NCBI RefSeq assembly: GCF_030936135.1
Contig: NC_082611.1
Span: 9,067,001-9,131,000, forward strand
Direction: 5' to 3'
Source: Gavia stellata
Taxonomy: Eukaryota; Chordata; Aves; Gaviiformes; Gaviidae
Length of the DNA stretch: 64,000 bases
Below, one piece after another: positions 39,001-54,000 of the stretch. A program made the position numbers and the translations under genes. Position 1 is the stretch's first letter; each line of letters starts with the position of its first letter. Below the pieces are notes generated by a model. The model had not been told where the DNA came from and made no database searches. It saw nothing but the letters and a program-made list of their open reading frames with translations.

Positions 39001-42000
39001 ATAGAGCAATAATATCCTGGGCTTAACTTTCTGTGCTTTACACAAACCGAAACAATCAAGATCCAACATTTTCCCACTTTCAATTCAGACATGATTTTTA
39101 AAAGCTTTACTTAAAATTTTGAAATTATTTTTTACACTGCATGAGCAGAGGAGATGCTATACGTTCTAAAGATTCCATGCAGTTTGCTCTTCAAACATAC
39201 TAAATATTTTTTGTGGTGAATAAAAGACCTTCTCTAGTTTTCTAATAAAAGGGTGATTTAGAAAGAAGAACAGGGAACAGTGGAGGGTACATTGCACTAC
39301 CAAGCCACAAATATGTATGGGGCAACATGCATGGTCTTAAACAAATAAAAAGCCTTTCAGTGATGTAGGTATATGACATCTGCAAAAGCTTACATTGATT
39401 TCTACACTAGGGAAGATAGTACAGTATTTTGCCGATACTTTCTTGTGCAGAGACTCCACAGTTTTCTTTTGGTGAGTACAGCCTGGACCAAACATCAGTC
39501 TGGGCAATTCCAGTTTAAGCTTTTTAATACTGTACTTGGTCAGCCACTTGTAAGACAAACAAATGGAGCAATTGGTTGTTAGCAAGTATTAGAACAGTTT
39601 AAATAATAATACTTTGTACGGAAACACAATTAACATGTTCACATTAATTCATATGGGTAATTCTAAAATGGCAAATTATTAGTGAGGAGGAAAATACCTC
39701 TTTGCTTGAACAGATTTCCTCTTTTTTTGGCAATGTAACAGAGGGAACAAACTTTCTTATGCACATCGTCTTTGGATACTTTTGGTATATTGTACCTAGT
39801 TAAGAAAATGAACAAAGTAATATTGGGAGCCCTAGGTTTAAATCATAGCCCCTTTGAATCACAGATGGCTGTTGATTAAAAACAAACAAACAAAACCAAC
39901 CCCACAGACTAGCATTTCATACACAATTCCACATTTGAAAAAAATGCCAAGTTTCTATATATCAAAGTACTTAAAAATCACTTATTTTTTTTATTGTCAC
40001 CTTCAAAAAATATTCCAAACCAAATCTTCTGTAATCATCTAAACCATGATGACAGCATTTTTCCTTAGAGCATCTTTGACCAAAAGATCCCAAAGGACTT
40101 TACAAAAACAAAAAACCCAACCCCCCTCCAAAACCCCAACACTCCCAAAAAACAAAACAAAAAGCGCCACCACGATTTGATAAGTGAAACTCACTTCCAC
40201 TCACTATTTAAAACACATTGATTATCACTGACTTAACATCCTAACAGTTTTATAATAAAAACGCTGATAGTAAAAAGGCTTCACCCATCATATCCTGATA
40301 ACACATACCCACATTTCTTCCTCTATCAGTATAAAATACTGACACAGAAAACTCTGGCTGCTTCCTTGGTTTACGGTTTCTTTTATTCTCAGTTTGAGGC
40401 CATTCTTTTATTGTTTGTGCTACAAATAAACAAAAAATATGTTGACTTACTTCAGCTAGATAAAACTTTAACATGCAACCCTGTTCTTCAGTTCATAGTT
40501 TCCTGTTGCCACAATGATAAATACTTAATTTTCTTAGATACTGGTTAAGAAAAATCCGTATTATAGAACTACTTATGCTACTTTCATAGAAATGGAACCA
40601 AAACCTTTACAAATTTATAAATCACCATCAGGAAAAATATCACAGGGCATAATTTGAAAAGATTAGGGGTTTAGAATAAGCATAGTATTTGTTGGAAAAG
40701 CCAATTAACATTGTACAAAGCACCTCACATGCAAATATGAATCCAGATTTGTAAACACTGCTACATAGCAACAATCTAATTTCAATAAATCAGTAGATTT
40801 CAAGACTCAAATTTAATGCAAAAATAAAAAAATCAATGTTGCAGATGTTAGCAAAGATGCAAAGAAAAAACACAGGAAAATTACAAAAATGGAGGAGAAA
40901 GGAATTGGAGTTTAAGGGACCAACAGTGACTGGAATCAAGTTCCATATACCGGGAGCAGTTGCAAGAGTCAGCACTTCAGATAACCTGACATTTGTGTTG
41001 CAATTTTCTGTCATTATTGGATCATAAATAAATAAAGTGGAACAGCATATTAATAACAATGGGATCTAATAGTATTAGCAGAAATATGTATTTTGAACTA
41101 ATAACATAATAAATCTCTGAATTGTTGAGCCTTTGGAAAAAAAGAAAAGGAGTATGAATTGAAAACCAAGAGAAGTAAGGTTCTAATTACAGCTTCAGGC
41201 ATGGGATAAAACGGGGCTCTACTTTCCACCACACACATTTGACATTTCCTGATATAGGATGGGTATTCAATCATATGACCTGGAAATAGTTATACAGCTG
41301 TGCAGTGTTCCTTCCTCTCACAAGAAAACTAGATACATTACAGGTAAAACTCATAACGAAGCAATTTCAAAACAATCACAATGTTTCCTATCAGTCTGAT
41401 TAAAGATTAAATTGCAAGTGTTTCTAAAACGTAAATTTAATCTCAAATTTAATATTTTCTTTTAACCCAAAGAAACTGAAGACAAAAAGCCCCTAATCCA
41501 TACACACCTGGTGGAATTTCTGCTTTGGCACTAGTAGGACGCCACGCCACTACTCCTACAGAAGCATTTCTCTCTGCACCATGGTTGTCTTTAATATACT
41601 ACAAGCACATATAATAAAAAAAAAGAATTTCAGTTGGATCAGAACTGCATTATTCCAGCTGGAACTATCCTTCATTATTCTCTAATTCCTGTTTTACTCT
41701 GGCTCTTCTAACAAGTCAGCAGATTGCCATGATGACTTGTTAATTTGCGATTTGTTGCTAGGTTAAGTAACTCTTATTGCTCTGTTTTAATTATCTTGCC
41801 AATTTCATCTGCTGCCATAAAACTAAAGACTAACATCTACAGGCAGACAAGTTTGGACCATTTTTGCTACTTGAAGGAGCGGTCTAGTATGATAATGGCA
41901 CTGTTTTATAGAATATAGTATATAGTATTTTCCTCAGAGTTTTATTGAATATTGGAAACCTTATTTTTCCTTTAGGTATGGCTCAACCGTCTAGGGGTTG

Positions 42001-45000
42001 AGCAGTCTGCTAAACAACATGAACACTTGTTTAACCCTACCGTAGGATCAGACTTTTGCTGTGACACAGAACCTTCAAGTAACTGACATCTAATTTAACA
42101 TACAGCTCTACTATAAATATCACCAAACATCTACAGACAAACCTGTATCAGTTTTCTACAAGTTTAATCCCTATAAAACTATGCTATATAGTCATATCTC
42201 TGAGTGATTACTTTTCTCCTACAATTTTAGACACTACAATGTGGTTCTATTATAATTAATTACTTAGCATGAGTTAGTAAGATGTACTTCTTTGTTCATG
42301 TAGCATTTTGAATGCAAATTAAAATGTAAAGTCAGAGTACTATCACAGTGCTGTTTTACTTCCTTCAGATTTTCAGCCTGACCACTTCTCTCACGAAGAG
42401 CAGTATCTGAGAGCTGGGTAGGATCTCTAATTAAAACACACAGCATCTTAAAAATGGGACCATGTCAAACCATTCTAGCCAGACTCAGAGCTGTGGGTTT
42501 AGGAGATGGCAACTTCTGTGGCCTTCTTTTCCCTTTCTTTGTAAGCACGTTTGAGTCTCCTTCTGGTATAAATGGATTAACAGACTGATTTACTGAACGT
42601 TGCTTCAAGGATTCCACTAGGAATGCACACTGAAATGGAAGATCATGTTGTTTGGTAATTTATATACATGACATTTAAGTAGATGACATTTCAAATACAG
42701 GCATTCTGTATTTATTACTTCAATAATAAATAAAATTCATACCAAATTTCTTACGCTGGTAACGCTTGACACCTCTAACTGAATAGAAACCCCTTTGTGC
42801 TGTGCTTGCTCAAACACATAGGAGGGAAATCCTCCTTGCTCTGAGCAAACATTCTAAAAGAAAAGGCAACAGTGCACATACCAAGACCAGAACAAATTGG
42901 AAGATGATGGACCAAGTATATGCAACTATTAAACGATAACAAAATATTTTAAGATCCCATTGAATATCCACCAACTCTTCTTTTTAAAAATACTTTTGTG
43001 ACTCAGACTTGCATGCAACAAGGTTCTCAGACCTCTGGACATATTTCTCACTGCATATATCTTTCTAATCACACTTTTGTAAGAAGCAACAACCGTACTG
43101 CCAGGCTGGCTATATTGCCTCAGTCACTTTGTTAGATATCTTTGGAAAAAGTCACGTGCATGTAATATGGAGTGATACAGTTCTATATCCTTAGTACACT
43201 TCAAAAAACAATTGTTTTAGAATTGAACAAATGTATTGCGCCAATGACAACCCCTCCCTCCACTGTGACTTACAGGAACATAATATTACATATTTGTTAT
43301 AATATATATATAAAACTTTTAAATATGTTTATTTTTTTATATATATAATTATAATGAACAATTAATTCTACTTGAGGAGAATTCATCATAGGATCGGCAA
43401 CAAAAAGGAGAATCACTTCAATTGTCAACTCCTTGCATTTCATAAGGAATCATGGCCACTTCAACACCAACCACTGCAGTGCTACTGTACAACTGCCTTC
43501 TAGTCCATATTTACTCTATGGTGACTATTCTCATAGTCTAGAGCCTTCCTGCCCATCCTACAAGGATTTTCATTTTGTCTAATCTTCTGCATTGTCAGCT
43601 AAACAAACACTGTTGAATTTTTTTCTGAAAAAAACCATGATTTAAAAAGATAGATATAATTCATACCTTTTGGGAGTAGTTGTTTGCTTTTTCCATTTCA
43701 GACACAATAACAGTGATGTCATCACTTTCAAAAATACCTGATAATCAAATATATGCTGATCAGTGTGGGGTTTTTAAGTGTACAAAATACATTTTTTTTA
43801 AAGTGTACAACAATTTGTATAGCATGTCAAATGTCAATGAAAAGAATCAAAAAGCCTTTTTCCCCTGTATGCCAGGCAGTCTGGATGTACCGCATTAGTG
43901 ACTATGTTTTAAATGCACATCTTTAAAATATCTAGCCGAAAATGTGAATTCAAACAGGAAAAAAAAAAAAAAAAAAATCAAATTCCTGCATTAAGTCTGC
44001 ATTATAATATTTTGCAATACAACTAAATGCCTTAATCAAACTAGGACCTCTGTTTTTATCTCAGTGCTAGTATAGCATTATCACATCCTAAAAAGTAAAC
44101 TACTTGATTTGGGGAAAACCCCCCACTAATAAATATTATTTAATTAATGAAAAAGAAGTATGTGCTGACTTTCCTTTTCACATACCTGCTTCTCCAAACC
44201 AATGAAATCTCCCATTGGCTGCCTGTACTATTTCTTTAAAAGCAATGGCAGTTTCAGTTGGGTTAGCATAGCGGGCTGGAATAATCCCACTGGAGTCAAC
44301 ATCTTCCATTACACTAAACAGACAGACATGAAGCTGCAAATCAAAACCTCTGCAAACCTCAGCCACATAAGCACTGATAGTGTGCTGCAAGACAGAGAAG
44401 AAAAAAAAAAAAAAGAAAAAAATCAGTCATGACCCTCTACCTCAGATGACCTTCCATCTACTCCACTGGTTCCTGAACTGATGTACAAACACTCCAAACC
44501 TGAGAAATTCATTACAGGAACATACCCTGAGTAGCTGAATGCCTCCTCAACTCATGCATATACACAACAACTGTCACTGTTACTAGTGACAATGGTAACA
44601 GCATTGCTGCAGCCACAAAGTAAGACAGGGTAGCTATGGGAATCAAAGACACAAGGTCATAGACTGCAAGGCAGCCATGCACTGAAACAAAGAAGTAGGG
44701 ATGGAGCTATTCATTTGCCTTTTTGTACGTATCCTTCATTTTCTTGTTATCCACACAGGCTTTTAACGATTTCTTAGGTTTGCGGAGAATTTCCAAAAGT
44801 TTGGTAACAGAAGCAAGAGACACCCTACTGTGCACGCACGGTTATTGCAGCTGGATTACCATATGTTCAGAATCTCTAGGCTGTGCACGTAGCTTGACAG
44901 CCACAGAGCACATGCACTACAAACATATATCCAAGCAATGGATTACTGTTATTAAAAATAGGAGCTGTCTCTACATAGTGTACTATGGAGTTCCACCATA

Positions 45001-48000
45001 AAATTATTTGTGGCTTTGTTCCCATGAGTTTTAAGGAAAGGATATCATAAGCAAAATTGGAGTTGGTTTGTTCAAACCCAGAAATTTGCAGTGAAATGAT
45101 GGCCAGCGCTGAGGAGGGAAAGGAATCCTAAAAACACCTCTTGAATTTTCTATGATTCACACATTATTAATAATTGCTATCTCCAACACACAAATAGTTA
45201 TTTTAGAAATGAAAGTTTGAGATCCTGACAGTTGTGCTGGCTTAGATATGTAAAGGGAAAGTATTCTGCCAACAAGCTATGGTGACTAGCCAAAAGAAAA
45301 GACAAAAATAAAGTTGAGATTAATTCTGATAGGAACTTAGAGAAGAGTTATAAAACCTGTGATGATACTTACTGTTTCCTGATCAGGTATTCCAGTAGTC
45401 AGCAGGTAAAGTCCTTGTGATTTGTGTTTATCTTTGTCTTTGAAGTCTACTTCCACAGCTCTCCTGAGAGCACTCATGAAATTTCTACTCCCTTTGCACT
45501 GCAAACTCAACACCCACCTAAAAAAGATGTTTACAGTTCAAAGAAGGGAGCAACAAAAGCTTTTGTTTCTGCTTAAAGCAATAAAGAGAACTAAGAATCT
45601 TAAATAACACTGCACTGGAGTCTAAAATTTTTGACAATGACGGACAGCAAAACCAGATTTTATAACGACCCAAATTATTTGTTCTAGTTTCTGTACTGCC
45701 ACCATGGCAAACTAGTTTTTAAGATAAGATTCAGAGCATAGAGATGAAAGAATTCTCTCTTATTTTTATGTGGAAAATTTGTAATACAGTAGAACTTACA
45801 GGAATAAGAAACCACACAAGTATAATGAAACCGCTGAGGGTGTGACTCCACAAACAGAAACCTGGCATTTGTTTCCAGTGTATGTTTTATTTATAGTTTA
45901 GATTTCACATTCCAGTTGAATTTGAAGCCGTTTTCAATTCTTCATGTAGCCTGTGCATTTCTTACACAGACACTTCTGTATCTGTGTACATATATATTCT
46001 GTATACATATGAAATATGAAGTCTCCAAGACTTATTAAACTTTATAATGCTGTTTTCACAACAAACCTTCACGAACAATCAATGTAGAAAAGTTCATAGC
46101 AACATATTTTTGTAATATGATAAACTTACCAATTTTCTAAATTGTTCGCAATGCTGTTTAAATCTGTTTCTCTCTTTTATCTGTTTCTCTCTTTTATCTG
46201 TTTCATGGTGCCTATGATCACTTAATTCAGATGTATGGGAAAGGTATTTGATCCTACCTCCAAGCATTTTGTAAGTTTTCTGGTTGGGAAGGAACCAGTT
46301 CCAGCTGCCAAGGCACAACGTCACTCCCAAATCTTTGACGGACAGATAACAGCAATTAATTTTCAGATTATGTTGTGGAACAAGCAAAAAGATAGAATAA
46401 ATTCACTGAAAAAGAAAAATCTCATTTGGGGCATTAGAGAACTAAAATCACCTGATGCTAACTATTTTCTATTTCAAACCATTTAATTATTCATAATTAT
46501 CCATCACTCAGGCGTTGTCAGATTTTCAAGGTAGTGGGCCAGACTACATTTTTCTTTCCTGAACAGGATCCTAAATGAGCTGGTAAAATCTCAGTGGAAG
46601 GATTGTGACAAAAAAAACCCAACCCTCAGATGCTGCCTTTATCTCTCTTGTGAAGTAAGGGCTCTGTTCTCCCACCAGGTTTGGAACTCCATGAGCTGCT
46701 GTCTCTTGCTTTTACCTGCCATTCAGAAACCTGCCCAGCTGCTGTGCCATACGTTTCTGACTACCAGTGTTGAGTAAAGAATTTTAGTACTGTTACATAT
46801 TAAAAAAGTATTGGAGTTACTGTAAAATTTAAAAGGCGTTCTCAGGTACAGTACCTGAGACACCAAAATTGTCTTCCAGTAAAAGTTTCTGACATGTGAA
46901 TTAATACTGTTATGAACAATATAGCAGGATGAGAATTTGTTACAGGTATGATGCAATCAGTTCCAGTGAGCCTCACCCAAAACAGTGATTTTTAATTACT
47001 AATCTGGTCTCCATACATCTGATCCATGCACTTATCCAATAATGACAAATCAGTGCTACTCTTGCAATTACTTCATTATAAAACATAAAACACAATTCAA
47101 AAATCTAAAATATGTTCATTAGTAACTACAATCTCTCAGCATACTTCTTTCATTGCAATGCGTTACAATTATTTTAAAAGAATCTTAAATAGTTGCTTAC
47201 GCTATAATATTGAAGTAATCCTTATTTGACATTTGCTCCTCAAGTAAAAGTCGCAAAGAATGTTGGATATGGATGATGTACTTAGAGTTTGTCACTGATA
47301 TATCAACAAGTATAACCACCCTATATAAGAAATATGTTATTCATCAAAGAAAAAAAATCTTATTTAATTACATATTCTTATCTTCACTGTACTCTAACTT
47401 GCCAGGGAACGTATCTTCTAGCTATGTATCAAAATGTATAAACACTGAATCTATATTTAAAAAAAATAATCTGCAAAACACGAGATTTTAAAAAAATAGT
47501 AACAATAACAGAAAATTCTGTCTTTCTTAGGCTATGCAATAATCAGCGTACCGGCACATGTAGTGCCACAACGGCTGTTGAACCCTAAACAGGCTCTTTT
47601 TCTTCTCTGTACTTAAATATCCAACACACGCCTGAAATGTCTGGATGTTATCAAACAAGAAGAGTTGTTGGATAGTTCATTGTCCTTTCCCCAGCCATCA
47701 TTCCAGGAACGTATGTAGTATTATTCCAAAGATAAACGGTAAGTTTCCACCCAGCAAGTCAGTGACAGACCGGTTGCTCAGGTATGGACTGACTGATGTT
47801 ATCTGGCACATTACCTGCTTTGAGAAAAAGTGTTAATGATGACCTTCTTCAGTATGGTTAGTATTAAGTCTTGATTGTAGAGACAATGCAGGATGGTTAC
47901 AGTTAATGGACAGGGGATATCTTGGGAACAGCGGTTATGAAAAGAATCACAGATGTGATGGAGAGTCAGTGGGACATGAGTTCCCAACACAATACAGTGG

Positions 48001-51000
48001 CCAGATGGGCTAATTCAATCCTTGATCAATGAACAAGAAAATCTCTAGTAACAGTGGCATCAGCTATCTTCCTTTTGCCTGAAAATTCATATTCAAGGTT
48101 CATAAACAGGACAAAAAGAGCAATTGTACAACTGAGGTTGGGTAAGGCCTCAGACACAATGTAAATAAACATCTTCCTCAAACACATAATCAGATGAAGA
48201 TCTCAAACCTCATGCAGGGGAAAAAAGTCTTTTTGAGTATATCTACACTGACATTTGTCATCTGGCACTAGAATGCACTTCAACAAGTGATGGAGGCAGA
48301 AGGTAGTTGGTGGGCCGAATCTCATCTTCTGATAAGAACCCCTCAGAGGCTGTGCAGAAAAACTCTAGGCATAAATACTAATAGCATGGGTTTGGAAAAC
48401 TGACTGTAAACACTACCTTTGGCCAGAAACATCAGGTTCTGTTTAAGACAGAACATTCCCCAAAGGCTTACTTGCCAGATAACTCAAATTTAAGAGTCTC
48501 ATCCTGTCTCAAGGAAATTGCTGGTTTGTATTGACTGATGATCACTGGATTCAGTAAATTCACTGGATCATTAAAAAAGCTGAATATCATTATCTGTTTT
48601 CAAAAGTGGATTGCTTACACTGGTCATACCTGCAACTGTTGTCTCTACAGCTATTTTCTGCCCTGTATTCCTTGGTGCTGACTGACACACAAAACAAAGG
48701 CTGGCAAACTAGAACCATCACCAATACACAAAAAAGGGCTATCAAAGTACAATACCTCATTTCACAAACACTTCCCCATATTCTTCTGCTAGCAACAGAT
48801 AGCCAGTCAATTCGTTTCTCATAGATTCTTACCATTTTAGCAAGGAGTTTCTATGGATAAAATATGTAAAATTAAAGTTAAAGTACATCTTTTATTGCCA
48901 AATGCTTAATACAGAAGTAACGAAAAAAATTAATGACTTGCATTCATTTTGACAGCAGCATTTCACTCTTAGTAAAGATAAGAGAATACAGTCCATGAGG
49001 GAAAAAGCATACAATGATAAAAAAGCAACAAAGGGTCTAAAGGTCTAAACTCTCCTCTTCACGTTTCCCCTTGCTAGCATGTCCCAAAATAGTGGTCAGG
49101 CATATTAAAAAAAGAAAAAAGATATTTCAAAAATACAGTTTTTGCAAGCTTACCATTTCTTCAATGGCATTTTTAGGCAGTGTTCATAACAAAACACATC
49201 ATTTAAAATAAACATATTTTCAAACACGTATCATTCTTTAACACAGTACCAGTTTGAAGACATTAAGGCAATTTGTCCAAACTCTAAAGAACATGACCTT
49301 TGCAAGCATATGTATGCATTATATGTATGAGGGCAAATCAAGCTAGAAAAGGACATTGAACTCAGAAAAAAAGCTATAAGATATCATGCTTTTGGAGCAC
49401 AAAACACAAGCATCTACTGGTGATCAAGGAGCCAGGAGATGCTTTCATGTCAGCCAGTTAAACTTTACACTCTCCTTTGTGGTCTGACTATAGAGTTCTA
49501 CATATTTCTCATCCCTCCTCCATTTTAAAGAAATATTTGTGCTGACTGGAAACATTTCCATAGCCCTTTGTCAGGACTGCTAGTGGAGTGATATAGAAAA
49601 GGGAAAAGAATGAATAGACCACTATATAACACACCGTGGCTGCAAATATCCCCAAGCAGCTTCTATTTCATTAAACTTCTCCCACTGTCTGATGATCTGT
49701 ATTCTGACCAAGGAGGAAATCCTCAAGAATCACTGTTGTCTGTAAGAATTCCAGCGGCCTTCATTATGTTACCTGCATATTATATATGTATTGCTACTTC
49801 CTCCACACTTAAAGAGCGAATGAAGTCCTCAAAGATCCTCAATATCCCATACAGTGTAAATGTTCTCCTGGTGTGCCAGCAGCTTTAAGGTTATCTATAT
49901 AGTAATATCACCATGGCAACTATCCAAAAATCCTAGCATTGCTGACCTAATAGTGTTCTTAATTCATCCGCAAGCTTGAGGAGAAAACTCTAGTAGCAGC
50001 CTTGTTATCCTCTTGGAGAAAATCTGGGAACTATAAGGCTGAAGGCAAACGCAAAGCAGCATAATAACTTTGTGCAGCCAGTTCAAAAACTTAAGGTGAA
50101 TGTAAGGGATGGCAGAGAGCAGTGTGCAATGTAGCTCGAGGGAGATAGAAGGAAAGGTAAGAAGACTCTATATAGAGTGTTGTCTTAGACACAGATCTTA
50201 TATCTTCTTTAAATTGAATGGCCAGCCTGTTGTGCTTGACACAATTTCAGTTGTGCTTAACACAAATGAACATGTCTCGGAATAAAAAGCTGCTCTAACT
50301 TGAGACATCGCAATCAATACTTAACATAAATCTGTTATCTATAAGGTATTTTACTGTTCTTATTGAATTCATCAGTGATACCATCTACAACATTGTTTGT
50401 AAGCTCTATTTTAAAGCTTCCCTTTAGACAGACACTAAAGCCAATGCCACCTGCATAGTGCAAAAATAATTTACTTGCCCAAAGAAAAATTCACATGTAT
50501 TACCAGAGACTCAGCCACTGAGATATTATCTTGTTCTGCCACTTGATTACAATTTAGAGAGCACCACACATGCCACCCAAAAGAAAGAGTTACCTGGCCT
50601 ACTTTCCATCTGCCATATTTATCACCAACATCTCCCCCTCTGTCTCAAGGGTGGGCCAGAGTACACAGCTGGATGTTTTTCTACTTTTAGTCTTGTTAAA
50701 TCATTTTCACCGACCCCTTCAATCTTCTAAGGCAAACTCCACATTGCTTGCTATGGAATTTACTGGGAACTCTCAAGGCCTGAAAGACTATTGACAAACA
50801 GCCTTTATACATACAATTACAGACTGGAAGGCATGGAGTAGGCATTTTGTACGTATTGCACAGATTTGTCAAACTAAATGGGGCAATCAGTATCATTGGA
50901 CAAATCTGCTTTTTTTCTGAACTCTAGCCAGCTTTCTGAGCCTACATAACAGGGTGCGCTCAACCTTCTTGAACCCTTTCATAAAAATAGTTTTCCACTG

Positions 51001-54000
51001 ATGCCTAATAACTAATAGCAAACACGGCTTAAAAGCTTCCATTTTGTGACTGGTACTTTTTGGCCCAGGATGAGAACAGTTCTTGTCTTGCCCCTACTGT
51101 AGAATGCGGAGCTCTAGATCTGAAAGCCCTGGGTGCCTCTGTTCATCATACCATGCTGCACAATGACACAATCCTCTTGTTTTTCCCAGGACTCAAATCC
51201 CTCCATGGTATTTCACCTTGCATACAGAGCTGCAAAACCAAAACTGCAGCATCCACTGTCCGCACATGCCCAGCTAAACCTGAAGAGTGTAGTTTCCTCA
51301 TACCGCACTCAATTTGGAAGAAGATAGAGAAAAAAACAAAACCACCTGCATGCAAGCTGTAGATGAAGGGGATAAACTAGTATAATTTAGGAGAATGTGG
51401 TTTGCAGCCCTATGCTGGCACAATTTTCAGAATTCACATTAAGTATAAAGAACAGTTGAGCATATCCTAAAACATGAAATACAAATACCCAGCTTCTACT
51501 GACATTTTAGAGTAAAGCAAAAGTATGACAACCTTCTATAAAGTAAGCAGAAATAATTTCTGCTTTCTGACTCTTAAAAAAGGTTGGTTATGTTGAAAAC
51601 ACGTTGAACTCATTTGTCCTTGACATGCATATTAGCAAAAATATATTTTGTCTAAATGTATGGCAAGAGCGTTGTAGGAACACTGTCAAAGCTCTTGGTA
51701 AGAGTAACTTCAGAGTGAATTACTTCTCATGTGACCACCTGCAGAATATTACTATTACCAATCATGTAGAGCTTACTAGATTTGGATCTCATAATTTTAC
51801 AATGGAGACTACTACCTACTTCCCATGTGGAAAGGATGAAGGATTCACAATGAAAAGGCTAATGTGATGTCTCTGAAAGTACAGATCAGATGAATCCAGA
51901 ATATAAACTCTATCTCCAAATCCTACTGGACTCTCCATATGGACTGTACTACATTAGTGGTCTTAAGGTATTATAGCAGGATTTCAAACAAGAGAGTGGG
52001 TGCTGGATCCACCCCAAACTACACAGGAGAAAGAAACTCATGTGTATGTACACATTATCCAAACAGAGAATACAGACTAATGCAAGATCATGATCAAGGC
52101 AACCTAATTTTATTCCTGTGGCTTTCTTCATAATGCAGGCTTTCATATGCTTCTGCCATCTTCCCCATATGCAGAAATCAACATCACTGATCTGGAATAC
52201 TGTGTCTTTTTACATCATTCCCTTTAATTTACTATTCTCCCCATCTCCATCAATCCATTCATTCATGGAGTTGAGAGAAGCTCACCTACCAAAGAAACTC
52301 ATGTCACAGTATATTTTTTAATCCAGTCTTCTGGATTATTTGATAGTTTAAGATCAAACTTTTATTTCAAAATAATCCCTTGCCTTGACTCTCTTTCCTA
52401 CACATGTGTGGGGCTAGGTTGCTATGATAGGAAGAGGCTCTGGTTTGCTGTTATGTGCCTTTGCACATATTTTCATATCACACAACATCTTTCAAGTCAT
52501 GCAACAATCATCCAAGCTTGCTCCTGCACTACTTCCTAGAATGTTCTTGTTATGCCTTGAGTCTTTCTTGGTCTAGCCAGTAACAATTAGACATTGTTCT
52601 TCACAAAACTTGTTTGACTTTCAAAGAGATAAAACAAAATACAAAACTTTTTTTTATTTTAATGGTTAAACCAAGATGAAATGGGACAGTTCTGTTAAAG
52701 CAAGCCAGAATACTCTATTGTATTGTATTCTTTCAATGTACAGGCTAAAGGATTTATACATATGTGTGTAAAATAATGTAAATACATTCTTACACATAGA
52801 TTGCAAAAGGCACGTTGCTGTACTTATAAACAGCGCTGATGGACTCTCTCTCTTACTTAGCCTCCTTCCTCATTACCATAAGAATCTGTGTCCCAGGTCT
52901 GACCAGATCACTGCAGACTTACATGGACAGCTGTCTGCACATGAATCCCTGGCAGTACTTATGTAACAGGCAAATTAATGTGGAATAATTAGATGGTAAT
53001 CTAGCCCTGACAAGGCCACATCACTATAGACAACTCACCTGATAGTTGTATAATACTGGCAGGTCAACGTGGATATTTTTCACAGTTCCATCATACCATT
53101 CAAACCTCATCATTGCTTTCTAGAAGGGTAAATAATACAGTTACGTGTTTACAGAAGCCTATATAAGCTACACTAACATGGAATTCCTTCCTGAATCATT
53201 CTTAAGAATGGCGTAAATCTCTGATTTGAATCTACGACTCAAATTTCAGTTAAAGCATGTAGAATTTCACTAATTTATAAAGTACTGATTTTCATTAGAA
53301 AAATGTAGCAAGAGAAATAAAAAAAAGATACCCTAAGAAAAAGAAAGGGTCGCCCCATCACTTACCTCATGTAGAGTTGATGATACTGTTTTTTTAAGAA
53401 TAGGTATAAATTCTTCCACAGGAGAGAAAGCACTGGGAGCCAAAACTTGATAAAGGTTTAACTTTTTAGCTACAGCAAGGAACAAAGAAATGAAATAAAA
53501 CACATGCTCTGTCTTTAATTCACGTATCATACCCGCTAAGCTTTTCTTTCTGTGCTACCTTTCAATCCATTTGTCTTTAACCAGTTTGTTGAGTTTTTGG
53601 CCAGGACGCATGGTACTTGAATAACTAATGGTCCTTCGTGCTTTGGAGGCTTTGGTAAGAAGTTGGAAGGTGCTGTATTTGCAAATTCTGTAGAAACCTA
53701 AAACAGATTTTAAGAAAAAGTCTTGCAGGTCTTAGCATAATTTTTTTTACCCTCAATCCAAAATATCCAGCATGGAATATTAGTTTTACTTATATTGGCC
53801 AAAGTGCTGCGATTTCAACAAGCAAAATACTTTGAAAATAGCTATCATTGGTCCTCCTAAAAATGGGTTTTGGGGGCCAATGTTCCATTAACTTCACTGT
53901 GCTTGCCACAATGCAAAAACCCAGAGGGAAATTAAAACATATGGTTATACATACTGGCATGAAAACAGCCAATCATTTATCTAAGAAAAGTAAACAGGAA

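Noticed and set aside
46094..46387. 97-codon minus-strand ORF overlapping VWA3A exon 18
   Set aside because: It reads a different frame from the exon and includes the 17-base duplicated intronic sequence; the true frame is the one ending at the GTAGGA donor.
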